A stretch of 64,000 nt of DNA, from the NCBI RefSeq assembly GCF_030682035.1, contig NZ_JAUXQZ010000002.1:1-64000 (forward strand), given 5' to 3'. Shown here piece by piece: positions 33,600 through 42,597 of the stretch (the stretch's first letter is position 1; each line of letters starts with the position of its first letter). Both the position numbers and the translations under genes were made by a program. The notes below the pieces were generated by a model. The model was given only the letters and a program-made list of their open reading frames with translations. It was not told the origin of the DNA and did no database searches. This DNA comes from Brevundimonas sp. Its GTDB lineage: Bacteria > Pseudomonadota > Alphaproteobacteria > Caulobacterales > Caulobacteraceae.

Positions 33600-34037
33600 A
33601 TGATCGGAAGACTGAACCACGTCGGCGTCGCCACGCCATCCATTGAGGCCAGTGTCGCAATGTACCGCGATCTGCTCGGCGCCACCCAGGCCCACAAACC
33701 GTTCGACCTGCCCGCCCAGGGGGTGCGGGTCTGTTTTATCGACCTGCCAAACAGCCAGATCGAGCTGATCGAGCCGCTGGGCGAGGATTCCCCCATCCAT
33801 GGTTTTCTGGCGAAGAACCCCAAGGGCGGGCAGCACCACGTCTGTTTCGAGGTCGAGGACATCCTCGCCGCGCGCGACGCCCTACGGGCGAAAGGGGCGA
33901 CCATCCTCGGCACGGGCGAGCCGCGGATCGGAGCCCATGGCGCCCCGATCCTCTTCGTCCACCCCAGGGACATGGGCGGGGTGCTGGTCGAACTGATGGA
34001 AACGCCCAAGGCCGGACACGAGAGCGGAGCGCACTGA
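33600..34037 (+). CDS. mce: Methylmalonyl-CoA epimerase
   Basis: This small vicinal-oxygen-chelate metalloenzyme interconverts (S)- and (R)-methylmalonyl-CoA in propionate metabolism. The 145-residue product has the paired beta-alpha-beta modules with LNHVGVATPSIEASVAMYRDLLGA, PLGEDSPIHGFLAKNPKGGQHHVCFEV and GVLVELMET, supplying the metal ligands His7, His87-region and the final Glu. It begins a run (mce, DUF1467, DUF3088, proS, lolCD) whose core order is conserved in Alphaproteobacteria. Confidence 0.93.
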   Translation: MIGRLNHVGVATPSIEASVAMYRDLLGATQAHKPFDLPAQGVRVCFIDLPNSQIELIEPLGEDSPIHGFLAKNPKGGQHHVCFEVEDILAARDALRAKGATILGTGEPRIGAHGAPILFVHPRDMGGVLVELMETPKAGHESGAH

Positions 34038-34300
34038 TGCCGATCGGGATCGTCACCATGCTGGGCGTCTACATCATCTGCTGGTGGACGGTGCTGTTCG
34101 CTGTCCTGCCGCTGGGGGCGTCGCAGGAGCGGCATGAGCCGCCGACCGACGGGGCGCAGTGGGGCGCGCCTGACAAGCCGGACCTGAAGCGCAAATTCAT
34201 CACCACGACCTGGGTCTCGGCCCTGCTGTGGCTGCTGGTGATGGGGCTGGTCTATGTCGGCTGGATGCCTCTGCCCGACCTGACGCCGCCGACCGCGTGA
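34037..34300 (+). CDS. DUF1467 family membrane protein
   Basis: The 87-residue protein has two transmembrane helices (about residues 4-26 and 57-79) joined by a polar loop (SQERHEPPTDGAQWGAPDKPDLKRKF). This matches DUF1467, including the conserved start with W-W-x-V-L-F-x-x-L-P-x-G. It overlaps the mce stop by one base (TGATG) and is conserved next to mce and proS in Alphaproteobacteria. Function unknown. Confidence 0.9.
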   Translation: MPIGIVTMLGVYIICWWTVLFAVLPLGASQERHEPPTDGAQWGAPDKPDLKRKFITTTWVSALLWLLVMGLVYVGWMPLPDLTPPTA

Positions 34301-34304
34301 CGCC

Positions 34305-34643
34305 ATGACCGACCGGCTGTTCCTGCTCAATCCCGGCTGGACCGACGATCAGGGCGGTCCCTGGTACTGCCCCGCCGGCGCGGTCGTCGAGGGGGTGCTG
34401 GCCTTCCATCCGATGCTGCGCGACCAGCTCGGGATTGTTTATCTCGACCATCCGCGGCCCCGGCCGCCGGTGATCGATCTGGTCGGCGAGGATCATCAGA
34501 GCTGCCCGATCCTGGTGCTGGACGGAACATTCGACTGGCCCGATGCGGAGACGTCGGAGGCGACGGGCCGCCGCTTCCTGCAGGACGGGGCCATCATCCC
34601 CTACCTGGCCGCCCGGTACGGCATCGCGCGGCCGCATCCGTAA
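34305..34643 (+). CDS. DUF3088 family protein
   Basis: The 112-residue product fits DUF3088: [32 protein letters not shown] followed by a thioredoxin-like pattern ([23 protein letters not shown]) and [16 protein letters not shown]. It resembles a thioredoxin fold but has lost the CxxC pair, with single cysteines at YCP and SCP. It starts four bases after the DUF1467 stop, so it is co-transcribed. Function unknown. Confidence 0.85.
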   Translation: MTDRLFLLNPGWTDDQGGPWYCPAGAVVEGVLAFHPMLRDQLGIVYLDHPRPRPPVIDLVGEDHQSCPILVLDGTFDWPDAETSEATGRRFLQDGAIIPYLAARYGIARPHP

Positions 34644-34644
34644 T

Positions 34645-34672
34645 ATTCCTCCCCCTCCCCGAGGGGAGGAAT
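34645..34672. repeat. GC-rich hairpin between DUF3088 and proS
   Basis: Arms ATTCCTCCCC and GGGGAGGAAT, ten bases each, around CTCCCCGA, lie directly after the DUF3088 stop. It has no T run on the plus strand. It shares the C-run/G-run design of the long inverted repeat upstream of lolC and may be a short member of the same family. Confidence 0.65.
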
Positions 34673-34740
34673 GCCTAGCTTTCGCCCCGGTCACCCGGCT
34701 AAAGCTTGGCTCCCGCTTTGCTTGCCGAGAATCTGACCCC

Positions 34741-36057
34741 ATGCGCCTGTCGCGCTATTTCCTGCCCACGCTGAAGGAGGCGCCCTCGGACGCCCAGATC
34801 GTCTCGCACCAGCTGATGCTGCGGGCCGGGATGATCAAACAGGAGGCCGCCGGCATCTACGCCTGGCTGCCGCTGGGTTTGCGGGTTCTGAACCGGATCG
34901 AGCAGATTGTGCGCGAGGAGCAGGAGCGGGCAGGGGCCGTCGAGCTGCTGATGCCGACCCTGCAGCTGGCCGACCTGTGGCGGGAGTCGGGGCGTTATGA
35001 CGCCTATGGCCCCGAGATGCTGCGCATCACCGACCGGCACGAGCGCGAACTTCTGTACGGGCCGACCAACGAGGAGATGATCACCGACATCTTCCGGGGC
35101 TTTGTAAAGAGCTACAAGGCGCTGCCGCTGAACCTGTTTCACATCCAGTGGAAATTCCGCGACGAGCGCCGGCCCCGGTTCGGCGTCATGCGCGGCCGCG
35201 AGTTCCTGATGAAGGACGCCTATTCGTTCGACATCGACGAGGCCTCGGCGCGCAAGGCCTACAACCGCATGTTCGTGGCCTATCTGAACACCTTCGCCCG
35301 GATGGGGTTGAAGGCGGTGCCGATGCGCGCCGACACAGGGCCGATCGGCGGCGACCTGAGTCATGAGTTCATCGTCCTGGCCGACACTGGCGAGAGCCAG
35401 GTGTTTTGCGACCGCAAGCTGGTCGAGATGTCGGCGCCGGGCACGGGCGTGGATTGGCACGACCTGCAGGCCATCGTCGATGAGCGGACCAGCCTGTACG
35501 CCGCCACCGAGGAGATGCACGACGCCGGCCAGTTCGAAAGCCAGACGGCCGAGGCCGACCGGCTGACCGCGCGCGGCATCGAGGTCGGCCACATCTTCTA
35601 TTTCGGGACCAAATACTCGGCCCCGATGAAGGCGAAGGTCGCCGGGCCGGACGGCAAGGATACCGACGTCCACATGGGCAGCTATGGCGTCGGCGTTTCT
35701 CGTCTGATGGGGGCCATCATCGAGGCCAGCCACGACGACAGCGGCATCATCTGGCCGGACTCCGTCGCGCCGTTCGACGTGGTCGTCATCAATCTGCGCG
35801 GCAATGACGAGGCGGTCTGCGCCGCCTGCGAGGAGGCCGTGGCCAAGCTGGAGGCCTTGGGCAGGGCGGTGCTCTATGACGACACCGACGAACGGCCGGG
35901 CGGGAAATTCGCCACCGCCGACCTGATCGGCATTCCATGGCAGCTGACCATCGGTCCCAAGGGCGTGGCCGAGGGTCTGGTCGAACTGAAACGCCGGGCC
36001 ACCGGCGAGAAGGTCTCGATCCCGCTGGACGAGGCGCTGGCGAGGGTGCGCGGATGA
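34741..36057 (+). CDS. proS: Prolyl-tRNA synthetase (short alphaproteobacterial type)
   Basis: From ATG 34741 the 438-residue class II synthetase begins [19 protein letters not shown] and shows motif 1 around [20 protein letters not shown], motif 2 [25 protein letters not shown] and motif 3 [11 protein letters not shown]. At this length it lacks the editing insertion of E. coli ProRS, as is usual for the alphaproteobacterial group. The C-terminal anticodon-binding domain ends with ALARVRG. It precedes lolC, separated by a 160-base inverted repeat. Confidence 0.97.
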   Translation: MRLSRYFLPTLKEAPSDAQIVSHQLMLRAGMIKQEAAGIYAWLPLGLRVLNRIEQIVREEQERAGAVELLMPTLQLADLWRESGRYDAYGPEMLRITDRHERELLYGPTNEEMITDIFRGFVKSYKALPLNLFHIQWKFRDERRPRFGVMRGREFLMKDAYSFDIDEASARKAYNRMFVAYLNTFARMGLKAVPMRADTGPIGGDLSHEFIVLADTGESQVFCDRKLVEMSAPGTGVDWHDLQAIVDERTSLYAATEEMHDAGQFESQTAEADRLTARGIEVGHIFYFGTKYSAPMKAKVAGPDGKDTDVHMGSYGVGVSRLMGAIIEASHDDSGIIWPDSVAPFDVVVINLRGNDEAVCAACEEAVAKLEALGRAVLYDDTDERPGGKFATADLIGIPWQLTIGPKGVAEGLVELKRRATGEKVSIPLDEALARVRG

Positions 36058-36073
36058 GCGGAGCAAGCTGGTT

Positions 36074-36232
36074 CCTTCCCCCCTTGCGGGGGAAGGTGGG
36101 CCGCGGAGCGGTTCGGATGGGGGGGCAGCTTCGCCAGACGGGCCGCTCGAAGGCAAGCCAACCGGACGCTTGGGTGTCTCACCCCCCATCCGTCTCGCTA
36201 CGCGGGCCACCTTCCCTCGCAAGGGGGGAAGG
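36074..36232. repeat. Long inverted repeat between proS and lolC
   Basis: Arms of about 51 bases (36074-36125 and 36182-36232) are nearly complementary: C-run, TTGCG, G-run, AAGGTGG, CCGCG, AGCGG, GGATGGGGGG on the left and the mirror on the right, with a handful of mismatches and a 56-base centre. Each arm also contains its own small C-run/G-run hairpin. The layout is that of an interspersed REP/MITE-like element. The right arm's AAGGGGGGAAGG lies just before the lolC ATG and probably supplies its ribosome binding site. Confidence 0.85.
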
Positions 36233-36235
36233 GTA

Positions 36236-37522
36236 ATGAGTGCGACCCCGAAGCCTGCCGGTCCCTTCTCGGCCTGGGAGTTCGAACTGGCGCTGCGCTA
36301 CCTGCGCGCCCGGCGCAAGGAGGGCGGCATCGCCCTGATCGCCATCATCTCCTATGTCGCCATCGCGCTGGCCGTCATGGCCCTGATCATCGTCATGAGC
36401 ATCATGGCCGGGTTCAGGAACGAGCTGCTGGACAGGATGCTGTCGTTCAACGGCCATATGTACGTCCAGGGTGAGGTACTCGGCGATCCCGACCGCGAGG
36501 CCGCTGTGACCCGCATAGCCGAGGTCCCGGGCGTGGTCAGTGTCTCGCCCCTGACCGAAAATCAGGCGCTTGTGCGGGCCGCCGGCCAGACGACCGGCGC
36601 GGTCGTGCGCGGCATCCGTCCGCAGGACCTGGACTCCATGTCCTATGTCTTCGACAGTCTGACGCCCGAGGCGCGGCGCGCGTTCGGCCAGGGCGCGTAT
36701 GGCGGTGACAACATCCTGATCGGCAAGGCGCTGGCCGAGAGCATGGGGCTGCGCGTCGGTGATCCGATCACCCTGTATTCCCCCACCGGCGCCGACAGCG
36801 CCTTCGGCAATCTGGGCGGGCTGGAGAAGACCTATCGCATCGGCGGGGTGTTCACCTCGGGCACCGCCGACTTTGACCGCCTCTTCATCTTTATGCCGCT
36901 GGAACAGGCCCAGCTCTTCTTCGGCAAGGAGGGCGTCTGGGACGTTATCGAGCTGAAGGTCGCAGAGCCCGACCGGGTCGCCGACCTGGTCCAGCCGGTT
37001 CGCGAGGCAGTGGGACGCAGCGCCTTGGTCAACGACTGGCGCGACCGCCTCGCCGCCTTCTGGGGCGCACTCAAGGTCGAGAGGGTGGCGATGAGCATCA
37101 TCCTCGGCCTCGTCGTGGCCATCGCCGCGCTGAACATCATCTCCGGCATCGTCATGCTGGTGAAGAACAAAACCCGCGACATCGCCATCCTGAGGACGGT
37201 CGGGGCCAGCCAGTCGTCCATGTTGCGCATCTTCTTCATCGCCGGCGCCGCCATCGGCGTGGCGGGGACGATCACCGGTCTGGTGCTGGGGTTGGTGTTC
37301 TGCCTCAACATCGGCGCGATCCAGCATTTCCTGGAGTGGGTGCTGGGGGTCCAGCTGTTCAACGCCGACGTCTATATGCTCGACTCGATCCCGGCCGAGG
37401 TCGACGCCATGGATGTGGTCTGGGTGACGCTGTGGTCTGTCTTCATGTCGTGCGTGGCCTCGCTGCTGCCGTCGTGGCGGGCCGCGAAAATGGATCCGGT
37501 TGAGGCGCTTCGGTATGAGTAA
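36236..37522 (+). CDS. lolC: Lipoprotein-releasing ABC transporter permease LolC/E
   Basis: The 428-residue inner-membrane protein has one N-terminal helix (IALIAIISYVAIALAVMALIIVMSIMAGF), a large periplasmic MacB-like domain, and three C-terminal helices in the FtsX domain (MSIILGLVVAIAALNIISGIVM, TRDIAILRTVGASQSSMLRIFFIAGAAIGVAG), ending WRAAKMDPVEALRYE. With LolD it extracts lipoproteins for LolA. Alphaproteobacteria use a single LolC/E-type subunit. Start ATG 36236 lies right after the inverted repeat; an extension through the repeat to 36170 is unlikely. Confidence 0.95.
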   Translation: MSATPKPAGPFSAWEFELALRYLRARRKEGGIALIAIISYVAIALAVMALIIVMSIMAGFRNELLDRMLSFNGHMYVQGEVLGDPDREAAVTRIAEVPGVVSVSPLTENQALVRAAGQTTGAVVRGIRPQDLDSMSYVFDSLTPEARRAFGQGAYGGDNILIGKALAESMGLRVGDPITLYSPTGADSAFGNLGGLEKTYRIGGVFTSGTADFDRLFIFMPLEQAQLFFGKEGVWDVIELKVAEPDRVADLVQPVREAVGRSALVNDWRDRLAAFWGALKVERVAMSIILGLVVAIAALNIISGIVMLVKNKTRDIAILRTVGASQSSMLRIFFIAGAAIGVAGTITGLVLGLVFCLNIGAIQHFLEWVLGVQLFNADVYMLDSIPAEVDAMDVVWVTLWSVFMSCVASLLPSWRAAKMDPVEALRYE

Positions 37523-38219
37523 GGCCCCCGTCCTGTCCGTTCGTGGGGTGACCCGCACCTATGAGACCGCTTCGGGCGGGCTGACCGTGCTCAAGGGCGT
37601 CGACCTCGACGTCATGCCGGGCGAGGTCGTCGGCCTGATCGGGCCGTCGGGCTCGGGCAAGTCCAGCCTGCTCCACGCCGCCGGTCTGCTGGAACGGCCA
37701 ACCTCGGGCGAGATCCGCATCGACGGCGAGGACGTCGGCGGCCTCGACGAGCGGGCCCGGACCCATATCCGTCTGGCCCGGATCGGCTTCGTCTATCAGT
37801 TCCACCACCTGCTGGCCGAGTTCGACGCGCGCGATAACGTCGCCCTGCCGCTGCGCATCGCCGGGGTGGGGCAGGTCCAGGCCCGCGAGCGGGCGAGCGA
37901 GGTGCTGACCGCGCTCGGCCTCGGCGAGCGGCTGACCCATCAACCGGCCCAACTGTCAGGCGGGGAGCAGCAGCGCGTCGCCGTCGCCCGAGCCCTGGCC
38001 AATCGCCCGCGCCTGCTGCTGGCCGACGAGCCGACCGGCAACCTTGACCCCGCCACCAGCCAGACGGTGTTCGAGGCCCTGCACCGGCTGGTCAAGGACA
38101 CCGGCGTCGCCGCCCTGATCGCCACCCACAATATGGAACTGGCCGGCCATATGGACCGGGTCTTCGCGTTGAAGGACGGCCATCTGGAAGAGCGACCGGC
38201 CGAGAGCCACGCGTATTGA
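37515..38219 (+). CDS. lolD: Lipoprotein-releasing ABC transporter ATP-binding protein LolD
   Basis: The 234-residue ATPase shows Walker A GPSGSGKSS, the Q loop FVYQFHHLLAEF with the LolD-typical histidines, the signature LSGGEQQRVAVARAL, Walker B LLLADEPTGNLD and the H loop THNMELAGHMD. It powers lipoprotein sorting with LolC. ATG 37515 overlaps the end of lolC by eight bases, so the pair is translationally coupled. Confidence 0.97.
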   Translation: MSKAPVLSVRGVTRTYETASGGLTVLKGVDLDVMPGEVVGLIGPSGSGKSSLLHAAGLLERPTSGEIRIDGEDVGGLDERARTHIRLARIGFVYQFHHLLAEFDARDNVALPLRIAGVGQVQARERASEVLTALGLGERLTHQPAQLSGGEQQRVAVARALANRPRLLLADEPTGNLDPATSQTVFEALHRLVKDTGVAALIATHNMELAGHMDRVFALKDGHLEERPAESHAY

Positions 38220-38220
38220 G

Positions 38221-38303
38221 GGTTTGGGGTGTGGGGAGTGGGGGCTGGGGATAGGAATCAACCTCCAGGAACACCTGCTTCCCCATACCCCATACCCCAA
38301 ACC
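38221..38303. repeat. G-run/C-run inverted repeat with G-quadruplex potential
   Basis: 38221-38243 and the complement of 38281-38303 agree at 20 of 23 positions. The left arm continues to give four G tracts (38226-38229, 38233-38236, 38240-38244, 38247-38250) separated by two or three bases, an ideal G-quadruplex pattern on the plus strand. It begins at the lolD stop and ends just before the convergent small gene at 38318, so it may serve as a bidirectional transcription barrier. Confidence 0.75.
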
Positions 38304-38317
38304 CCATGCCCTAATCC

Positions 38318-38434
38318 CTACTTCTTCCCCGGCGGCGTGGTGAAGGGCGAGGCCCCCGCCGACACCGCCGGTTTGGGCTTGTCCGCCTTCGGTTTGCGGG
38401 TTTCCTTGTTCTTGCGCACCTGACCCTTGGCCAT
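38318..38434 (-). CDS. Small basic protein, MAKGQ type (38 aa)
   Basis: ATG 38434 has AGGAG seven bases upstream on the minus strand. The 38-residue product starts MAKGQVRKNKETRKPKADKPKP and ends TTPPGKK; it is Lys/Pro-rich and likely disordered. Very short proteins opening MAKGQ-x-R-x-N-K-E are, to my knowledge, widespread in Alphaproteobacteria and uncharacterised. The highly basic composition suggests nucleic-acid binding, but this is inference. Confidence 0.8.
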   Translation of the reverse strand: MAKGQVRKNKETRKPKADKPKPAVSAGASPFTTPPGKK

Positions 38435-38531
38435 GACCGGAACTCCTGCGACGCCGTCCGCCGGGAGGGCGGGTGTGGACGCTAGCGCCCATCTTACAGA
38501 CACCTCCTGAGGATGTTCACCTCAAATGAAC

Positions 38532-38560
38532 TTGACCGGAACAAACCCGCAACATAGAAC
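38532..38560 (+). promoter_or_regulatory. Promoter of sidA-dnaE
   Basis: TTGACC at 38532-38537 and TAGAAC at 38555-38560 are separated by 17 bases. This is one of the best sigma-70-type matches in the window. The -10 element overlaps the LexA box at 38557-38571, so LexA binding would block initiation directly. Predicted start about 38567. Confidence 0.75.
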
Positions 38561-38571
38561 ATATCCAGAAC
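38557..38571 (+). promoter_or_regulatory. LexA (SOS) box controlling sidA-dnaE
   Basis: GAACATATCCAGAAC is an exact GAAC-N7-GAAC operator, overlapping the -10 element of the promoter at 38532-38560 and 22 bases before the sidA ATG. A second partial GAAC pattern lies just upstream (38529, 38539). Together with the uvrA box it shows a standard alphaproteobacterial SOS regulon. Confidence 0.88.
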
Positions 38572-38592
38572 ACGCAATCTGGGGACAAGATC

Positions 38593-38682
38593 ATGGCGCG
38601 TTGGGTGAGGGATATGCTGTCGCTTGCGTCGTGCGGCGGCTTCGTTTGGATGGCGTGGCAGGCGGCGTTTCTGATCTCGTGA
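38593..38682 (+). CDS. sidA: SidA-like SOS-induced cell-division inhibitor (29 aa)
   Basis: The frame ATG 38593 to TGA 38682 encodes exactly 29 residues: [15 protein letters not shown], then [14 protein letters not shown]. It has a basic N-terminus and one hydrophobic helix. GGGGA lies seven bases upstream. In Caulobacter crescentus SidA is a 29-residue inner-membrane protein made under SOS that blocks division through FtsW/FtsN. The identical length, single membrane helix and LexA-controlled promoter make this a convincing counterpart. I have not aligned the sequences. dnaE begins seven bases after its stop, so the two are co-transcribed. Confidence 0.8.
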   Translation: MARWVRDMLSLASCGGFVWMAWQAAFLIS

Positions 38683-38689
38683 GTCGGGG

Positions 38690-41600
38690 ATGGGCCAGCT
38701 CAAAGAGGGTCTGGTCATCTCAACCGCCGCTGTAGCCGCGCAATTCATCCACCTGCGCGTCCGCTCGGCCTATTCGCTGCTGGAAGGCGCGATCAAGGCG
38801 GGCAAGGTCGCGACGCTGGCGGCCGACGCGGGCATGCCGGCGGTGGGCGTGGCGGACCGGGCCAATCTGTTCGGGGCGCTGGAGTTCTCGGAGGCGGCCA
38901 AGGCGTCGGGCGTGCAGCCGATCGTGGCCTGCGCCCTGCCGGTGACCGGGATCGGCGGCAAGATCCATGAACGCTGGGCCAAGGTCCCGACCGTGGTGGT
39001 GCTGGTCCAGAACGAGGCGGGGTGGCTGAACCTCTGCGCCCTGTCGTCATCGGCGTATCTCGATGCGGGGTCGATGGATGAGCCGGGCGTGCCCTGGTCC
39101 ATGGTGGCCGAACGGTCCGCGGGGCTGATCCTGCTGTCGGGCGGGCCCGACGGACCGATCGATCCCCTGTTCGTCCAGGGCAAGGCGGCCGAGGCGAACG
39201 CGGCGCTGGACGAGATGGCGCGGGTGTTCGGCGACCGGCTGTATGTCGAGCTGCAACGCCACGGTCTGGCCAGCGAGCGGCAGGCGGAGCGGGGGTTGGT
39301 CGAATGGGCTTACGCCCACGACACGCCGCTGGTGGCCACCAACGACGTCCACTACGCCAAGGCCGCGCAGGCGAAGTCGCACGACGCCCTGCTGTGCATC
39401 GCCGACGGCGCCTTCACCGGTCAGGAGGATCGGCGGCGGATCACCGGCGAACACTGGTTCAAGCCGGCCGCGGCCATGCGGGAGCTGTTCGCCGACCTGC
39501 CCGAGGCCTGCGATACGACCGTGGAGATCGCCCGCCGCTGCGCCTTCCTCGTGCCCACGCGGGCGCCGATCCTGCCGCGCTTCGAGGCCGGGGCCGGGCG
39601 GACCGAGCCCGAGGAGCTGATGCATCAGGCCCGCGAGGGACTGAAGGCGCGGCTGCAGGCCGTGACCCCCGTGGCGCCGGAGGCCGACTACTGGACGCGC
39701 CTCGAATGGGAGGTGGGGATCATCCAGCAGATGGGCTTCCCAGGCTATTTCCTGATCGTGTCGGACTTCATCAAATGGGCCAAGAACCACGGCATTCCCG
39801 TGGGGCCGGGTCGGGGTTCGGGCGCGGGCTCGCTGGTCGCCTGGGCCCTGACCATCACCGATCTCGATCCGCTGCGGTTCGGCCTGCTGTTCGAGCGGTT
39901 CCTGAACCCCGAACGCGTCTCCATGCCCGACTTCGACATCGACTTCTGCCAGGAGCGGCGGGAGGAGGTGATCGACTATGTGCAGCAGCGCTATGGTTCC
40001 GACCGGGTGGCGCAGATCATCACCTTCGGCACCCTGCAGGCCCGGGCCGTGCTGCGCGACGTGGGCCGGGTGCTGCAGATGCCGCTGGGGCAGGTGGACC
40101 GGCTGGCCAAGATGGTGCCGGCCAATCCCGCCAATCCCGTGACCCTGGCCCAGGCCATCGAGATCGAACCGCGCCTGCGCGAGGCCCGCGATTCCGAGGC
40201 GGCGGTGCGCACCCTGCTCGATACGGCGCTGGAGCTGGAGGGGCTGTATCGCAACGCCTCGACCCACGCGGCCGGCATCGTCATCGGCGACCGGCCGCTG
40301 ACCGAACTGGTTCCGCTGTATCAGGACCCGCGCTCGACCATCCCCGCCAGCCAGTTCAACATGAAATGGGTCGAGGCGGCCGGTCTGGTGAAGTTCGACT
40401 TCCTGGGGCTCAAGACCCTGACGGTGCTGGACCGCGCCCGCATCTATCTGGAACGGCGCGGGGCGGCGGTCGACTGGAACGGCCTGCCGCTGGACGATCC
40501 GAAGACCTATGAGCTGATGGCCTCGGGCCAGACGGTCGGGGTGTTCCAGCTTGAATCCCAAGGCATGCGCGACACCCTGCGCAAGATGCGCTGCGGCTCG
40601 ATCGAAGAGATCACCGCCCTGATCTCCCTCTACCGGCCCGGGCCGATGGAGATGATCGACACCTATATCGACCGGAAATTCGGACGACAGGCGGTGGACT
40701 GCCTGCATCCCTCGCTGGTCGAGGTGCTGACCGAGACCTATGGCGTCATCATCTACCAGGAGCAGGTGATGAAGATCGCCCAGGTCCTGGCCGGCTATTC
40801 GCTGGGCGAGGCCGACCTGCTGCGCCGGGCGATGGGCAAGAAGAAGAAGGAGGAGATGGATTTCCAGCGGGCGCGCTTCGTCGAGGGCGCGTCAGGCAAG
40901 GGCGTTTCGGAAGAACAGTCCGGCTTCATCTTCGACCTGGTGGCCAAGTTCGCGGGCTACGGCTTCAACAAGTCGCACGCCGCCGCCTATGCGTTGATCA
41001 GCTTCCAGACCGGCTGGCTGAAGGCCAACCACGCCGTCGAATTCATGGCCGCGTCCATGTCGCTCGATCTCAGCAATACCGACAAACTGGCTGTCTTCTA
41101 TCAGGATTGTCGTCGCTTCGAGGTGCCGATCAAGGCCCCTGACGTGAACCGTTCCTCGGCCGATTTCGACGTGGCCTATGACGACGGGGTCGGCGCCGTG
41201 CTCTATGCGCTCGGCGCGATCCGCAACGTCGGGCTGGAGGCGATGAAGCATCTGGTCGAGGTGCGCGAGACCGGCGGACGGTTCACCGACATCTTCGACT
41301 TCCTCGAACGCGTCGATCCGCGCAGCGTGAACAAACGAGCGCTGGAGAATCTGGCGCGGGCCGGGGCCTTCGACAGTTTCCACAGCAATCGCCGCCAGCT
41401 GGTCGAACAGGCCGACACCCTGATGGCCTATTGCCAGAGCGTTGCGGCCGAGCGGGCCTCGTCCCAGGTCTCTCTGTTCGGCGGCGATCAGGCCGGCGCG
41501 GCGCGTCCGCGGCTGAAACCGGTCGAGCCCTGGGTCGGGCCCGAGAAGCTGGACCAGGAACTGGCCGCCGTCGGCTTCTACCTGTCCGGCCATCCGCTGG

Positions 41601-42172
41601 AGGACATGGCGCCGGCTCTGAAGCGCAAGCGCGTCACCTTCGTCGCCGAGGCCACCGCCCTGGCCGAAAGCGGCCACGAGGCCTTCCTGATGGCCGGCGT
41701 GGTGCGCCGCCGTCAGGAGCGGGCCAGCGCCAAGTCGGGAGAGAAATTCGCCTTCGTCACCTTCTCCGATCCGACCGGCGAGTTCGAATGCCTGTTCCCG
41801 CCTGAGCAACTGCGGAAATGCCGCGAGGTGCTGGAGGTCGGGGCCTCGATCATGGTCAAGGTCCGCGCAAAGTCGGCCGACGGCGAGGTGCGCTTCTTCG
41901 GCGACGACGCCAGCCGGCTGGACATGCTGATCGACGACGGGGCGATGGGACTGCGCATCCATGTCTCGGCCAGAGGGGTCGATCCGGCGGCCCTGAAGTC
42001 GCGGCTGGAGCGGGCGCGGTCGCAAGGCAAGGGCGGCGAGGTCTCGCTGGTCGCCTCGCTGGACGGCCGGCGCGAGGTCGAGCTGAAACTGCCGGGCCGG
42101 TACAGACTGGACGGCGCCCTGCGCGGGGCGTTGAAATCAGCCCCGGGCGTGGTGCTGCTGGAGGATGCGTGA
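38690..42172 (+). CDS. dnaE: DNA polymerase III alpha subunit (DnaE1)
   Basis: The 1160-residue replicative polymerase has an N-terminal PHP domain ([18 protein letters not shown], about residues 21-90), the palm with the catalytic Asp motif [20 protein letters not shown] near residues 409-428, finger and little-finger regions ([54 protein letters not shown]), a helix-hairpin-helix part and a C-terminal OB fold. It follows sidA in the same transcript under a LexA-controlled promoter. The length and motifs are those of the essential DnaE1, not the SOS mutagenesis DnaE2. Confidence 0.96.
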   Translation: MGQLKEGLVISTAAVAAQFIHLRVRSAYSLLEGAIKAGKVATLAADAGMPAVGVADRANLFGALEFSEAAKASGVQPIVACALPVTGIGGKIHERWAKVPTVVVLVQNEAGWLNLCALSSSAYLDAGSMDEPGVPWSMVAERSAGLILLSGGPDGPIDPLFVQGKAAEANAALDEMARVFGDRLYVELQRHGLASERQAERGLVEWAYAHDTPLVATNDVHYAKAAQAKSHDALLCIADGAFTGQEDRRRITGEHWFKPAAAMRELFADLPEACDTTVEIARRCAFLVPTRAPILPRFEAGAGRTEPEELMHQAREGLKARLQAVTPVAPEADYWTRLEWEVGIIQQMGFPGYFLIVSDFIKWAKNHGIPVGPGRGSGAGSLVAWALTITDLDPLRFGLLFERFLNPERVSMPDFDIDFCQERREEVIDYVQQRYGSDRVAQIITFGTLQARAVLRDVGRVLQMPLGQVDRLAKMVPANPANPVTLAQAIEIEPRLREARDSEAAVRTLLDTALELEGLYRNASTHAAGIVIGDRPLTELVPLYQDPRSTIPASQFNMKWVEAAGLVKFDFLGLKTLTVLDRARIYLERRGAAVDWNGLPLDDPKTYELMASGQTVGVFQLESQGMRDTLRKMRCGSIEEITALISLYRPGPMEMIDTYIDRKFGRQAVDCLHPSLVEVLTETYGVIIYQEQVMKIAQVLAGYSLGEADLLRRAMGKKKKEEMDFQRARFVEGASGKGVSEEQSGFIFDLVAKFAGYGFNKSHAAAYALISFQTGWLKANHAVEFMAASMSLDLSNTDKLAVFYQDCRRFEVPIKAPDVNRSSADFDVAYDDGVGAVLYALGAIRNVGLEAMKHLVEVRETGGRFTDIFDFLERVDPRSVNKRALENLARAGAFDSFHSNRRQLVEQADTLMAYCQSVAAERASSQVSLFGGDQAGAARPRLKPVEPWVGPEKLDQELAAVGFYLSGHPLEDMAPALKRKRVTFVAEATALAESGHEAFLMAGVVRRRQERASAKSGEKFAFVTFSDPTGEFECLFPPEQLRKCREVLEVGASIMVKVRAKSADGEVRFFGDDASRLDMLIDDGAMGLRIHVSARGVDPAALKSRLERARSQGKGGEVSLVASLDGRREVELKLPGRYRLDGALRGALKSAPGVVLLEDA

Positions 42173-42528
42173 TGGCTGAAGTGAAGACCCACAAGGGCGG
42201 CTGCCGTTGCGGTGCCGTGGCCTATGAGGTCGACAGCGATCTCGACGGGCTGATCGAGTGCAACTGCTCGCACTGCTATCGCAAGGGGCTGGTGCTGGCC
42301 TTCGTCACGCAGGACGCCTTCCGCCTGACGGCGGACGGGGCGCAGACGGAATATCTGTTCAATACCAACAAGATCACCCACCTGTCCTGCGAGACCTGCG
42401 GGGTGCAGTCCTTCGCGCACGGCGTGGCGCCGAACGGCCAGCCCATGATGGCGGTCAACATCCGGACGCTGACCGATATCGAACCGTTCGGCTGGACGGC
42501 GCAGCGAGTGGACGGGCGGAGTTTCTAG
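42172..42528 (+). CDS. GFA (glutathione-dependent formaldehyde-activating-like) family protein
   Basis: The 118-residue zinc protein has the GFA/CENP-V cysteine set: GGCRCGAVAYEV, IECNCSHCYRKG and LSCETCGVQSFA. All expected Cys ligands are present. Members of the family are mostly of unknown substrate despite the name. ATG 42172 overlaps the dnaE stop by one base, so it is the last gene of the sidA-dnaE unit. Confidence 0.9.
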   Translation: MAEVKTHKGGCRCGAVAYEVDSDLDGLIECNCSHCYRKGLVLAFVTQDAFRLTADGAQTEYLFNTNKITHLSCETCGVQSFAHGVAPNGQPMMAVNIRTLTDIEPFGWTAQRVDGRSF

Positions 42529-42597
42529 CTGCGCGCAGGCGATTGTCACCGAACGCCGGTCTTCTTATGGTTCCGCTTCACCTCGTAGGCTGCGACC

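Noticed and set aside
36054..36238. Short frame starting with ATGA at the proS stop
   Set aside because: It is translated repeat DNA; after the first few codons it only reads the inverted-repeat arms.
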